In this document: in pieces, positions 11,171-21,503 of the stretch | Position numbering within the stretch: position 1 is the stretch's first letter | How the letters are laid out: the number at the start of each line of letters is the position of its first letter | NCBI RefSeq assembly: GCF_023898315.1 | Contig: NC_064621.1 | Span: 125,959,521-126,023,520 of the forward strand | Source of the DNA: Schistocerca nitens | Taxonomy: Eukaryota > Arthropoda > Insecta > Orthoptera > Acrididae | Direction of reading: 5' to 3' | DNA: 64,000 nt | Program-made: the position numbers and the translations under genes | The notes under the pieces: generated by a model | What the model was told of the DNA's origin: nothing | The model's input: the letters and a program-made list of their open reading frames with translations, nothing else | Databases searched by the model: none

Positions 11171-11690
11171 CAACAACGACACAGGGTAAATGAAATGTGA
11201 TAAATAGTCATTAACACAGATATGTATATATGACATCTTGAAAGGGTGTTGCCAACATCTCTACGCGCAGATTAATATTGGTGAAGCAACGTATGGTGTG
11301 GCCGGAAAAACCTTGAGATTTTGTGACCATATCCGCAGGGTTTTCCATAAAAATTATCACTATCTAATGTTCCTGAAACAGTAGCAGCCTATAAGCATCA
11401 AAAATTGACACTCACACGCACATACATATAAAAAATAACTGCTAATTACGTGCAAGATCCTTATCTGCACACATTCCGTATGTGTATTCATCTAAGAGGA
11501 GTGATTGGTTGTTATTATCATCGTCCCCCTTGATAAGACAACACTTGTTCTCACTGATGCTGCTGCTGCTCCCGTCTACCTTCATAATTATGCTGTTTCT
11601 GATGCTAACGACATACATGAATGCTATGAAGAAAATGAAGTGCAACATGCCCTACTGGCTGACCATACAAATCCGATGCAGACAATCAGC
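11171..11690. other. No gene recognised
   Basis: Open frames of about 70 codons occur on both strands at 11440-11726, but none has a recognisable motif. Confidence 0.3.
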
Positions 11691-11701
11691 TGTGTGAGTT
11701 G

Positions 11702-11904
11702 GTTCAAATGGTTCAAATGGCTCTGAGCACTATGGGACGCAACATCTGAGGTCATCAGTCCCCTAGAACTTAGAGCTACTTAACCCTAACTAACCTAAGG
11801 ACATCACACACATCCATGCCCGAGGCAGGATTCGAACTTGCGACCGTAGCGGTCGCGCGGTTCCAGACAGTAGCGCCTAGAACCGCTCGGCCACACCGGC
11901 AGGG
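11702..11904 (-). repeat. SINE family A, copy 2
   Basis: This is an inverted copy: the tRNA-like head is at the right end (GGATTCGAACTTGCGACC as complement of box B) and the tail GGTTCAAATGG is at the left. The 11-bp target duplication TGTGTGAGTTG is at 11691-11701 and 11905-11915. Confidence 0.95.
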
Positions 11905-12179
11905 TGTGTGAGTTGTTTTCAATCAGTAGCAGTTTAGCTTTCAGTGGGGACGGACTGAATTTGCTGCTGCCGCAGGCGAGGTGAAAGCATGTAACGTACA
12001 TTTGTGAAATGGTAAGATAACGAAGGTTGTTTTTATAATAAAAATTATTTATTTGTCATGTAATTTAATAGTAGTTTTATATTATCTAATACCTTTTTCA
12101 TCCTAAAGAGATGCAGAGAAGATATCCACATCTAGATACCTAACTCTGGCATTCTCGTAAATCTCATATATCCATAAGG

Positions 12180-12414
12180 TTGCCTATTTGTTTTAGGGGA
12201 GGGGAACAAACAGGGAAGTCGTCGGTTTCATCGGATTAGGGAAAGATGGGGAAGGAAGTCGGCCGTGCCCATTCAAAGCAGTCATCCCGACATTTGCATG
12301 AGGCGATTTAGGGAAATCACGGAAAACCTAAATCAGGATGGCCAGACGCGAGTTTGAACCCTCGTCCTCCCGAATGCGAGTCCAGTGTGCTAACCATTGC
12401 GCCGCCTCGTTCGG
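12180..12414 (-). repeat. SINE family B, copy 1 (tRNA-derived)
   Basis: This is a second tRNA-headed SINE family, in inverse orientation. The head at the right contains the complement of a box A-like GGCGCAATGGTTAGCA, and the body carries AAATCACGGAAAACCTAAATC. The 13-bp duplication TATATCCATAAGG is at 12167-12179 and 12415-12427. A second copy lies at 16435-16676. Confidence 0.93.
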
Positions 12415-12427
12415 TATATCCATAAGG

Positions 12428-13457
12428 ATTTATCACTACCTTTCAACGTAAACTGGCGAGTCAGTATGATCAAATATTCTTAGTGGTGGCACCACATCTT
12501 CAAAAGCTAGTCCAGTCATCGTACCAGTGAAATCCATGAAAATTTCGACTTAACCAACATGTACGTTTATGCGCTTTGATGTGTTTAACGTCTCAGAAAG
12601 GTTGTCTCGAAACGACTGTTGTAGAGAAAATCATGGCAGCTTGCTCATCGTCTGTAAAAGCAATGAAGGTGACTGACTTAAATACATATTGCCCATATTC
12701 ATCGAGGAAGGTCCGGACATCAGTTACAATGTGCACAGTCTGAGGTGCCATTGTGAAATAGTTTAGTTATTATACTGCAGCTGTTAATCTATACAAACCT
12801 CTGAACAGCTCTAACAAGTAGCCTGTAGTTAATGATCATTTAGTGTTACTAATTTGATTGATGCTGTGCTTTCTGAGAAGTTTTTAGAGGCTTCAAAGTC
12901 AATATGGACGTCAAGCACCCCAGTCTTCACACTTTCATTCTAGTTTAAGAAATCTTTAACGACAGTTGTAGCTAACTACATAAATTCCTTTCGATTGACC
13001 AGGCAATGTCATAGAATGCTTGAAAATCGAGCTGTAAACATTATTAGCTCAATCTTGCTACAAATTGTCATAGCGCTAGAACTCCGATTTAAGGGAAACT
13101 TTTATATTTGTTAAATTACTGTATCCAGTTCACTCAAAGCACATTTCAGAATCATGTTCCGAGCAGCTCAAAATGCGAGTGTGGTAAGCCATGCGTATCT
13201 AATTGAACTGATGTGTTAATAATCCATAACTGTAGGGATGAACTTGAACGTAGGGAATATTCATATTTAAGGGTAACTGAATGCGAGAGACAAATATTTT
13301 TAAAAGTTGTAAGCATCCTTTGTCAGTTACAGTAACAAAAGGTATTTTTCATATCAATTTCTCAGGCACAATTTTGTTCTCTACTGGAATGACACCTACT
13401 CCCTCGTTATATGTATTAACATCCATTCCACATATTACTGAAATAAGTTCCTGGTTA
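12428..13457. other. No gene recognised
   Basis: No coding region, element end or repeat could be supported in this AT-rich stretch. Confidence 0.4.
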
Positions 13458-13461
13458 ATAT

Positions 13462-13774
13462 TGTTACGTAGAAGAAGGTGTAACTAGATGACTGACGAAC
13501 ACTAACTTCACTTAACGAAGGCTTATTCAGCACTTGCACATACAAGGGCGCGGAGCGAACTGCCTCCGGTAAGAACACATACAGTACATATAAGGCTACA
13601 GAACATTCCAGTACAACGATTCTTGACATTCGTGGATACTTCTAGAATGTACTCGAACCGAATATAGAAATTAAGATTGTACAATCTAGGTGAGTTTTGA
13701 GCTCACGACCCTCCATGCAACAGTATAGTATCATAACCACTACACCACGGTGCTCTTCAGCTTCTTCTGCGACA
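13462..13774 (-). repeat. 3' LTR of the Gypsy element, containing a tRNA-like segment
   Basis: This 313-bp LTR aligns with 17649-17930. In element orientation it starts TGTCGCAGAAG. Shortly after, it carries a box A-perfect TGGTGTAGTGG (13737-13747, minus), and about 35 bases further a box B-like GAGCTCAAAACTC (13692-13704). Confidence 0.9.
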
Positions 13775-13790
13775 TTGCGCCCTCCTTAAG
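13775..13790 (-). other. Polypurine tract of the Gypsy element
   Basis: Read on the minus strand, AAGGAGGGCGCA lies directly upstream of the 3' LTR start TGTCGCAG. This is the expected position for the primer of plus-strand DNA synthesis. Confidence 0.7.
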
Positions 13791-13846
13791 AAAACAGCGT
13801 CTCGGCGTTACGTCCTCCTAGTCCGGGAACGAATCATCGGTCCTGC

Positions 13847-15241
13847 CTACTCCGACTCCTGATGACTGATTCTCGCCCTGGCGGTGATCTTCTTAGAACT
13901 TCTTTTGCCGCTACACCCTTCGTCACCTTTCCGCTTGTTGCCTGTCGCTGAAGCTTCGAATTTACCCTGGATGGCAGGATCCTTATAGGGCTTCATTCGA
14001 AGGACGTGGACTGTATCTCTGATCTTTCTTCGTCTTGTGTCGGGGTCGAAATCTTCAACTTCATAAGTAACATCAGACAACTGTCATACAACCTTATAAA
14101 GTTCAAAGTAGCGCCTGAGGAGCTTCTCAGAGAGACCAACCTTCCGAACAGGAGTGAAGAACCATACGAGGTAACCAGGCTCGTAAACAACAGGGGGTGG
14201 CTCGCATCATACCTTCGGCGATTGTTTCCTTGAGCCTGTAGCGTGCGGAGTCGAGCTAACTACCGAGTATCCTTAGCTTTGGTTAACACCTGGCCGATAT
14301 AGTCGTCGTCCACATCAGGAAGTAACGGAAACACAGTGTCCATCGTCGTAGTCACCTCAGGAAAACTGGCGTAAATCCTGTGGTGTCTTGTTTCGCCGTG
14401 TTGTAGGCAAACGTCACGAAAGGTAGCATCTCATCCCAGTTGCTCTACTCAACATTGACGAACATTGATAGCATGTCGGCCAAGGTCTGAAGAAGGCGGT
14501 CACTAAGCCCGTTAGTTTGCGGATGGTAGGTAGTCGTCATGAGATGAGTAATGTTGCACCGACGCTTTACCTCTGTCACAAGATTCGATTGAAAAACTTT
14601 CCCTCGATTCATAATTAACGACCTTGGGGCACCGTGTTTTAATACAATGTCTTCCAAAATGAATTTGGCCACCTCGGATGCTTCGGCTGTTTTCACGGGT
14701 TTTGTAATGGTATAGCGTGTCAGATAATCAGTGCAAGCAATAATCCACCTATTGCCATCAATCCCAACACTCTGGAAAGGCGTTGCGGCTGGTGGAATTG
14801 CTATGAGTCGGCCAGGTGATTTCTGAGGAACTGCCTTTCTCCTCTGGCACTCTCTACAGTGCGACACATAGTGACTGACACTCCTAAATAAACCTGGCCA
14901 GAAAAATCTCTTGCGGATTCTATCGTATGCCATAATAAATACTAAATGTCTGGCCTCAGGTGTGTCATGGATTTTCTTTAGAATTTCTAAGCGCATGTGT
15001 TTAGGAACCATAACCACCTCTTCCCAAACGGATCAAAGTTTTTCTTGCAAAGTAATCCATTAACTACCTTAAATTGTCCTTTCACATCCTCCGGTTTAAG
15101 GGAAGTATATTTTGGCGTCCTTCTTCTGCTCATCAGAGAGGTCTTCGAGTGCAGCGAGACAGTCACTATCTCCATCAAAGTCTTGATGGTCGTGCACAGG
15201 GTTTCTTGAGAGACAGTTGGCATCTTGGTGTTTTCTTCCAC
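13847..15241 (-). pseudogene. Gypsy integrase pseudogene
   Basis: This is the integrase part of pol. The main open piece (14445-15017) has the N-terminal zinc-binding region, with CRECQRR as the Cys pair. The catalytic core follows: the first Asp is in FQSVGID, the second catalytic position reads Asn in LIMNRGKVF (Asp is expected), and the third reads Asp in TNGLSDRL (Glu is expected). So two of three catalytic residues are changed. The C-terminal piece 13847-14080 contains YEVEDFDPDTRRRKIRD, typical of the integrase C-terminal domain, and is out of frame with the core. The upstream piece 14987-15241 is the linker from RNase H. It cannot integrate DNA. Confidence 0.88.
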
Positions 15242-15287
15242 TTTTGTTGTACACTATTGTAATGTCATACTCTTGAAGACGTAATGC

Positions 15288-16430
15288 TCAACTGGCAAGT
15301 CGTCCTGTTGGATCCTTAAGACTTATCAGCCAGCAAAGTGGATGATGGTCTATAACAACTGTGAATGGCCTTCCATAAAGATACTGTTGAAATCTGCACA
15401 TGGCCCAGATCACAGCAAGACATTCTCTTTCTGTAGTTGAGTAGGTTCTCTCGACTTTTGTAAGTGTCCTAGAAGTATGGGCTATAACCTTATCTTTTCC
15501 ATCCGAAATTTGCACCAGAACATCACCGATCCCATACCCATTGGCATATGTGTGTAGTTCTGTAGGTGTTCTGTCATCATACAGACCAAGTACAGGGTCA
15601 GTCGTCAGAGATTTTCACAGTGCATCGAAAGAATCTTGTTGAGCACCATCCCAGACAAATTTAGCATCAGCTTTTAACAACTCTTGGAGTGGTCTGACTT
15701 TGACTGAAAAGTCTTTAATAAAACGACACTAATAAGAACATAATCCGAGGAAGCTTCTCACATCTCTAATACTTTTAGGAATAGGAAATTCCGTTATAGA
15801 TCTCACCTTTTCTGGGTCTGGCCACACACATTCGTTTGACACAAGGTGTTGATTTCTTTTGCTCAAAGAGACACTTTCTTGGATTAAGTTTCAGTCCGAG
15901 ACAAGAACGGCCCTCAGTCTTCTAAATAACAAAGACACATCGTCCATTTCAGATGATGTAGAAGATTATCCATCATCCGTTCAAAAGTTACTGGTGCATT
16001 ACACAAACCAAACATCATTACCTTAAACCCATATAGGCCCTCAGGGGTGACGAATGCAGTTTTCTCACGACCAGCCTCATCTACTTTGATTTGTCAGTAT
16101 CCCGAGTACATGTCCATGGTTGAGAAAGACTTAGCCCCCCTCAGACAATCTAGTGTATCGTCAATTCATGGAAGAGGGTAAACGTCCTTTTTAGTTATAT
16201 TGTTAAGCTTCCTGTAATCAACACAAAAGCGACATCCTTCTTCCTGACGAGGACTACTAGTGACGACCATGGGCTCTGCGAAGGCTGAATGATGTCATTC
16301 TTCATCATTTTCTCTACCTCGTCGCGAATTATTCGACGTTCCATTGCTGACACATGGTATGCTCTTGGGCTTACTGGTTGATGGTCTCCAGTGCTAATTC
16401 GGTGCTCCACCATCGATTTGTATAATTTGC
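15288..16430 (-). pseudogene. Gypsy reverse transcriptase and RNase H pseudogene
   Basis: The reverse transcriptase start is clear at 16195-16413: VEHRISTGDHQPVSPRAY, then [16 protein letters not shown]. Further on, frames are broken. The active site box normally reading Tyr-X-Asp-Asp appears as CLCYLED near 15917-15935, followed by TGA, so the first catalytic Asp is Glu and the frame stops. The RNase H part is open at 15288-15515 (VIAHTSRTLTKVERTYSTTE, ECLAVIWAM). Just before it the usual TDASGYG-type motif reads YANGYGIG, an Asp to Asn change. The enzyme is dead in several places. Confidence 0.88.
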
Positions 16431-16434
16431 TCTT

Positions 16435-16676
16435 GGTTGGTTGGTTTGTTGTTTTGGGGAAGGAGACCAGACGGCGAGGTCATCGGTCTCATCGGATTAG
16501 GGAAGGACGGGGAAGGAAGTCGGCCGTGCCCTTTGAAAGGAACCATCCCGGCATTTGCCTGGAGCGATTTAGGGAAATCACGGAAAACCTAAATCAGGAT
16601 GGCCGGACGCGGGATTGAACCGTCGTCCTCCCGAATGCGAGTCCAGTGTCTAACCACTGCGCCACCTCGCTCGGTC
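16435..16676 (-). repeat. SINE family B, copy 2, inside the Gypsy element
   Basis: The 12-bp duplication TAATTTGCTCTT (16423-16434 and 16677-16688) shows retroposition into the Gypsy pol region. The head is at the right end and the body matches 12180-12414. Confidence 0.93.
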
Positions 16677-16687
16677 TAATTTGCTCT

Positions 16688-17428
16688 TCACCTGTGGATT
16701 GAAGCATTCAGAGAACTCTTCAAGGATGCAAGTAGCTTCTTTTGTTGTTCCTTAGTGAGATCTGGTGATAGTCGAGCAAGAAGACCTTGTCTCGTAGTGG
16801 TAGGGCTAATTTCGCCCACAGATTCGGCATGGTTGGTTTCTAAGATGATCAGCAGTTCTTTAGTTAACGGCTCAGCGTTTGCTACGAACATGCGTCTTAG
16901 AAGGATCCGCGGTTCTTGGCGACAGTTAACTGTCCACAATTCACCGAATTCGTTCTTCAATGAGACGACAGAGGCTAGGATGACCAAGTTATTCTTCAGT
17001 GGTATGCTTCTCTTACATTCCACTATAAGATCCATGGGTTGATGCATGGCACGACACGTGACAGTTACCTTTCTGGCGCTGACGGTAGGATTGATTACTT
17101 CATCCAGCACACATAGTCTCCACACACCCGGATGCTCATCTTCCTGTCCACAGTATCTCATCTCGTGTAGCATAATCTTCGAGCCACCACAATCTATAAT
17201 TGCCTGAGAAGCTTTCAAAAAGTCCCATCCGAGAATGACGTCATGACTACACTCTCGTAAGACGATGAATTCTAAGGGCTGTGTATGGCCACTTATATCC
17301 ACACGAATGGTACATCTTCCTGTAGGTTCTACATATTTGCCACTAGTCACCTTCAGCAGAGATGTTTTGCTGTCGACGAATACGGTTTTCTGCAACTGGC
17401 CACTTGTTTGGATCTTGGCCATCGTCAC
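16688..17428 (-). pseudogene. Gypsy protease remnant and linker
   Basis: This 246-codon open frame contains the C-terminal half of a retropepsin (HDVILGWDFLKASQAIIDCG, the typical I-L-G-x-D-F-L block near residues 65-85). A long linker towards reverse transcriptase follows. The protease active-site triplet (Asp-Ser/Thr-Gly) is not visible in this frame, and no gag lies upstream. The frame therefore begins inside a deletion: the N-terminal half of protease and all of gag are gone. Confidence 0.75.
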
Positions 17429-17624
17429 GAGAGAACCCAGAAGGATGTCTCATGTGGTGGCACACATTTGCTGCCATCGTAATGTCCTCTTCTTCTGTCT
17501 CCCATAGACTGCGATTTGTTGAATATGGCTCGAACTCGAGTTTCTCGCCAAGTAAAAGGTGGCTCTGTCGTGGCCTGATGGAAACCACTGTGTTGTCGAT
17601 AAAGTGCGCTATCACAAGTTCCAA

Positions 17625-17642
17625 TACCCAGTGTCTCCACCA
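17625..17642 (-). other. Candidate primer-binding site of the Gypsy element
   Basis: Six bases inside the 5' LTR, the minus strand reads TGGTGGAGACACTGGGTA. It starts with TGG, the complement of a tRNA CCA end, as expected for a minus-strand primer site. The tRNA could not be identified. Confidence 0.4.
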
Positions 17643-17648
17643 GAATAA

Positions 17649-17930
17649 TGTCATGTAGAAGGTGTAATTAGATGAATGACGAACACATACTTCATTTAAC
17701 GAAGGTTTATTCAGCACTTGTACATACAAAGGTGAGGAGTGAACTGCCTCTGGCGAGAACATTCCAGTACAATGATTCTTGACATTTGTGGATACTTCTA
17801 GAATGTACTCGAACCGAATATAGAAATTCAAATGGTACAGTCCCGTTGAGTTTTGAACTCACGACCCTCCATGCAACAATTTAGTATCATAATCACTACA
17901 ACACGGTGGTACTCAGCTTCTTATGCGACA
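17649..17930 (-). repeat. 5' LTR of the Gypsy element
   Basis: This 282-bp LTR is diverged from 13462-13774 by many substitutions and a few gaps. It also carries a tRNA-like segment, here with a better box B (GAGTTCAAAACTC) and a poorer box A. Confidence 0.9.
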
Positions 17931-17934
17931 ATAT

Positions 17935-18593
17935 TAACTAGAATACGCTTCATTTTCTTGCAGCATCCCATCAGCATCTCGAAAGGCACGCAAGCACTAA
18001 ATCCCTTCTATTTGCCAGCTGATGCTGATTTCTCCATAAATGATCCTGCATTTTCCAAACCGTTAGGTCCGATTTTGACATTGAAACTTACGTTTTTAAG
18101 TTTGATGTGGTACCTACACTCTTAGTGTAATTAGCTGCAACATCGTTCAGCTCACATTTCCTAAATCAGGTTTAAAAATGTGTTGTATTTAATATGAGAT
18201 GTTGCTGTAGGAGCATCATCCTCTTTAATGAATTTCCTTCCAAATATAGGAAACTGTTGCTTGCGATATTCAAAACATCTTGGTGTTAGATCAGCACCTA
18301 GATCTCATCATTGTTCTCAAAGTTCAGTGAAGCGAAAAAACTATCTGTGAGACGTATTCTTGATTGGTTTTTTGTTCATCATATTGGACTTGAGGGACGA
18401 AATTGTTCTTGGGTGGTTTCAAGCCTAATGATTGTCAACGCTACATGTTTCGGTTGTAAAGTAATGTGCTGTTGGCTGCGTGTGCTGGTTTTATCTCATA
18501 CACCCATCCTTCTTCAAATGTAGCTATATAACGATTCCTCATGAAAGTCGATAAGACGATCGTTTTTATGCACAATCTTCAACTTGAGTTGAT
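17935..18593. other. No gene recognised
   Basis: Short coding-like pieces may exist on the minus strand (for example FVPQVQYDEQKTNQEYVSQI near 18330-18400). They may belong with the capsid relic that follows, but no motif is decisive. Confidence 0.3.
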
Positions 18594-19067
18594 CTAGTGT
18601 CTAACAGTTAATAGGAGGTGACTGACGTTGCTTGACATCTCTACTACTTTATATCCTGGTGAGAATGCAGGGAGGAATCCATAAATTGTTTGAATCCATT
18701 TCTCTTTGAGAAATAAGTTTGACACATAACTGCCCTTGTCTCGAAGTGTGCTAACTGGAGGTGACTCGTAAAATTTATGCTGATCCTTTAGCAGAATTTG
18801 ATCCTTTGAGAACCCTAACAGCTATCTTAATGAATTATCCTTTATAAAATCTGTGATCTTCTTAGCCCATTCTCATTTCCGTTTTAAGTGTACTGTCAGT
18901 CGCATATAATTCAAAACCTGGTACATCCTATTTCACATTTAAATCATCAAAGTCATATGGCTCATAGGGTTCTTGCACAACTTCACAGCTTCCCCAGTGA
19001 CCATTGTAGTATTATCTACTGATATTACGAATAGTGTTGTACATTTCTAATTCAGTCATTTCAAAAC
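18594..19067 (-). pseudogene. Polinton/adintovirus-like minor capsid (penton-like) relic
   Basis: On the minus strand a broken frame runs from MTELEMYNTIRNIS (19067) through several stops to about 65 open codons at 18790-18597. That piece includes FLKEKWIQTIYGFLPAFSPG and ends at TAG 18596-18594. The order and spacing of its hydrophobic and Pro-Gly residues resemble the C-terminal part of penton-like minor capsid proteins of Polinton/Maverick elements and adintoviruses. At least four stop codons interrupt the frame. I infer an old integrated copy. No other capsid or replication gene could be confirmed beside it, and similarity was judged by eye only. Confidence 0.4.
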
Positions 19068-19369
19068 TCCAGTCCCCTATGCTCTTTCGATTGGTGGAAT
19101 GTACGTAACATTTGGCAGTGTGATCGACCTTTTAAAATCAAAGCATTTGACATTGGTGCTCAAGCCCAATTGATGAACTGATGCACTTGATTGCTTTCTT
19201 GTATATCTTCTGCTTGCTTCTAGCTTTCAGGATGGTTGTCCACAGAGGTAAGTACTGAAGTTTTAGCAGCACTGGAAATTGTAGAATACATAGTTACTGG
19301 TACATTAGCATTGCAATTCTGCTAATAGCTGCAAGAGTCCAACTGAATCAAAGTAATTGACGCTGCACT

Positions 19370-19932
19370 GACAGAAAAACTATTGAAACCCCAAAAAATT
19401 ATTTAATGTAGTGTAATGAAATTACGGAAATATTTTTGTTTGGGTAGATATTTAAGCGGTTAACATTGCAAGATCTCAGGTTAATGCTTGAGATAAAGTA
19501 TTGCGAATTTGAAATCCTGGTACATTACCAACCAGTGTAACCGCCAGAATGTTCACTGCGACAATGCAAATGGGCATGGATTGTATTGTACAGGTGCTGG
19601 ATGTCAGTTTTTGGGATGGAGTTCATTGCCTATTGCGCTTGGTCGGTCTGTATAGTGACGGTTAATGCATTAGCTGGATGTGGATGATTCTGGAGTTGTC
19701 TTTCGGCGGTTTCACATATACGCTTGATTGCAGACAGATCTAGTGATCGAGCAGGTGAAGACTACATGCTTATGTTCTCTACAGCACGTTTGGTTACAAC
19801 AGCGTTATGTAGGCGAGCGTTCTGTTCGAAAACATCCCACGGAATATTATTCATGAATGACAGAACAACGGGTCGAATCACCAGACTGACGTACACATTT
19901 GCAGTTGGGCGTGTAGGATAACCACGAGAGTG
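19370..19932 (-). pseudogene. Tc1 transposase relic family E, copy E2, C-terminal half
   Basis: On the minus strand this reads NVYVSLVIRPVVLSFMNN, then VFEQNARLHNAVVTKRAVEN in the place of the second catalytic motif (the Asp is lost), then SLDLSAIKRICE in the place of the third. It ends near HCRSEHSGGYTGW, typical of Tc1 C termini. It matches the E1 copy in nucleotide detail, for example CACTCTCGTGGTTAT against CACTCTCATGGTTAT. Its N-terminal half lies at 21504-22135, separated by the insert 19933-21499. Confidence 0.65.
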
Positions 19933-20602
19933 TGAAAGTATCTAACCAAAATTGTTTCCTTTTTAATTCATGGAAGTATCAATGATAAAATTGTTTCAAT
20001 TTAATTATTCAACAAACCTGCATCTGACTGTGTCCGCGAACTTGTTTCTTGCACTCCTCCATTTTGCCAGTAATGAAACATGTATTTGACTCAGCAATCA
20101 AGTTTAAGAGAATAATGCCGTTTGTGCAATGGCATTAAGATGGTACTGAAAAATTAACTTTTGGCCCTGATGTTTACTTAATGAAATAATGCCAGTTGTG
20201 CAATGGCATAAAATTTGTTATTTGAAATAACTTTGCTCTGATAAATTCAGTTATACCAAAATCGACTTCAAACCATAAACAGCACATATAGAGTCTTCAT
20301 TTTCTTAATGTTCTTGCATTTGGTGGGTAACTTTCCTTTACTACTCATTTTCATATTCAATACAAGCAAATGATGTGTATTATGATTCAGGCTGTTAGAT
20401 TTAAACACAATGTTGATCTCAATATATATATATATATTGTTGAAATTTTAAGTCATACACAAAACCTTACATTTCCAACATTTTTGTAGCATGAATCACT
20501 CTTACAAAAAATTTTACAAAACGCTTACTGCGTCAAACCTTGGACATACAAATCCTAACTCTGAACATTATCTAAAAAAAAAAAAACATTTTGAAATCAT
20601 TA

Positions 20603-21248
20603 TACCGGGTGATCAAAAGTCTGTATAAATTTGAAAGCTGAATAAATCACGGAATAATGTAGATAGAGAGATACAAATTGACACACATGCTTGGAATGAC
20701 ATGGGGTTTTATTAGAACCAAAAAAATGTCCGACAGATTGCACTTCATCTGATCAGAATAGCAATAATTAGCATAACAAAGTAAGACAAAGCAAAGATGA
20801 TGTTCTTTACAGGAAATGCACAATATTGCCACCATCATTCCTCAACAATAGCTGTAGTCGAGGAATAATGTTGTGAACAGCACTGTAAAGCATGTCCGGA
20901 GTTATGGTGAGGCATTGGCGTCGGATGTTGCCTTTCAGCATCCCTAGAGATGTCGGTCGATCACGATACACTTGCGACTTCAGGTAACCCCAAAACCAAT
21001 AATCGCACGGACTGAGGTCTGGGGACCTGGGAGGCCAAGCATGACGAAAGTGGCGGCTGAGCACACGAACGTCACCAAACGACGCGCGCGAGAGATCTTT
21101 CACGCGTCTAGCAATATGGGGTGTTTTTTTTGTTCTAATAAAACCCCATTTCATTCCAAGCACGTGTGTCAATTTTTACCTCTCTACCTACATTATTCCG
21201 TGGTTTATTAAGTTTTCAAATTTACACTGACTTTTTGATCACTCGGTG
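20603..21248 (-). mobile_element. Internally deleted mariner-like element H with ~130-bp inverted ends
   Basis: The ends CCGGGTGATCAAAAGTCTGT (left) and the complement of TTTTTGATCACTCGGTG (right) form inverted repeats that continue for about 130 bp, to about 20730 and 21120. TA flanks both sides. The total is only 646 bp, so most of the transposase is missing. Confidence 0.8.
20807..21172 (-). pseudogene. mariner transposase C-terminal remnant (element H)
   Basis: This 121-codon frame begins in translated inverted-repeat sequence and continues into a real transposase C terminus: AWPPRSPDLSPCDYWFWGYL, where the second Asp of PDLSPCDY is the third catalytic residue of a DDD mariner. It continues to TPDMLYSAVHNIIPRLQLLL. 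The DNA-binding part and the first two Asp residues are deleted, so it can at best be a substrate for an enzyme made elsewhere. Confidence 0.75.
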
Positions 21249-21503
21249 TATCTTCTCTCATTTACGTGCTAAAGTTTGCTCAAGGTAACAGTGCAGCGAG
21301 CACGAGTCCTACCTTAAAGTTGTCACCACACGTCTGCTTCCTCTGGGCAACTAGCTGCGACTCACGAGTTTTTTACTACGCGCGCCTGGCTCTCTTAACC
21401 ATCAAAGATCCTCCTACTCAACGATATTATACTCATTCCACCTTGCGGTTGGCAACTACCGACTTTATTTTCGGGATCCACCCTGATCAGACCTTAGCAA
21501 GTG

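Larger units (their letters stand above)
13462..17930 (-). mobile_element. Ty3/Gypsy LTR retrotransposon, gag-less and decayed
   Basis: Two diverged long terminal repeats (13462-13774 and 17649-17930) of the TG...CA type bound the element. The 4-bp target duplication is ATAT (13458-13461 and 17931-17934). On the minus strand the order is 5' LTR, primer-binding-like site, protease remnant, reverse transcriptase, RNase H, integrase, polypurine tract, 3' LTR, which is the Gypsy order. Only about 220 bases separate the 5' LTR from the protease remnant, so gag is missing. A SINE (16435-16676) interrupts the protease/RT junction. Confidence 0.92.
19933..21499. mobile_element. Candidate solo LTR inserted in Tc1 relic E2
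   Basis: The two halves of relic E2 are separated by a segment that starts TG (TGAAAGTATC) and ends CA (CCTTAGCA). AGTG occurs on both sides (19929-19932 and 21500-21503), as for an LTR with a 4-bp target duplication. Removing the nested mariner H leaves about 920 bp without coding capacity. No second copy is present to confirm that this is an LTR, so the call rests on the junctions. Confidence 0.4.
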
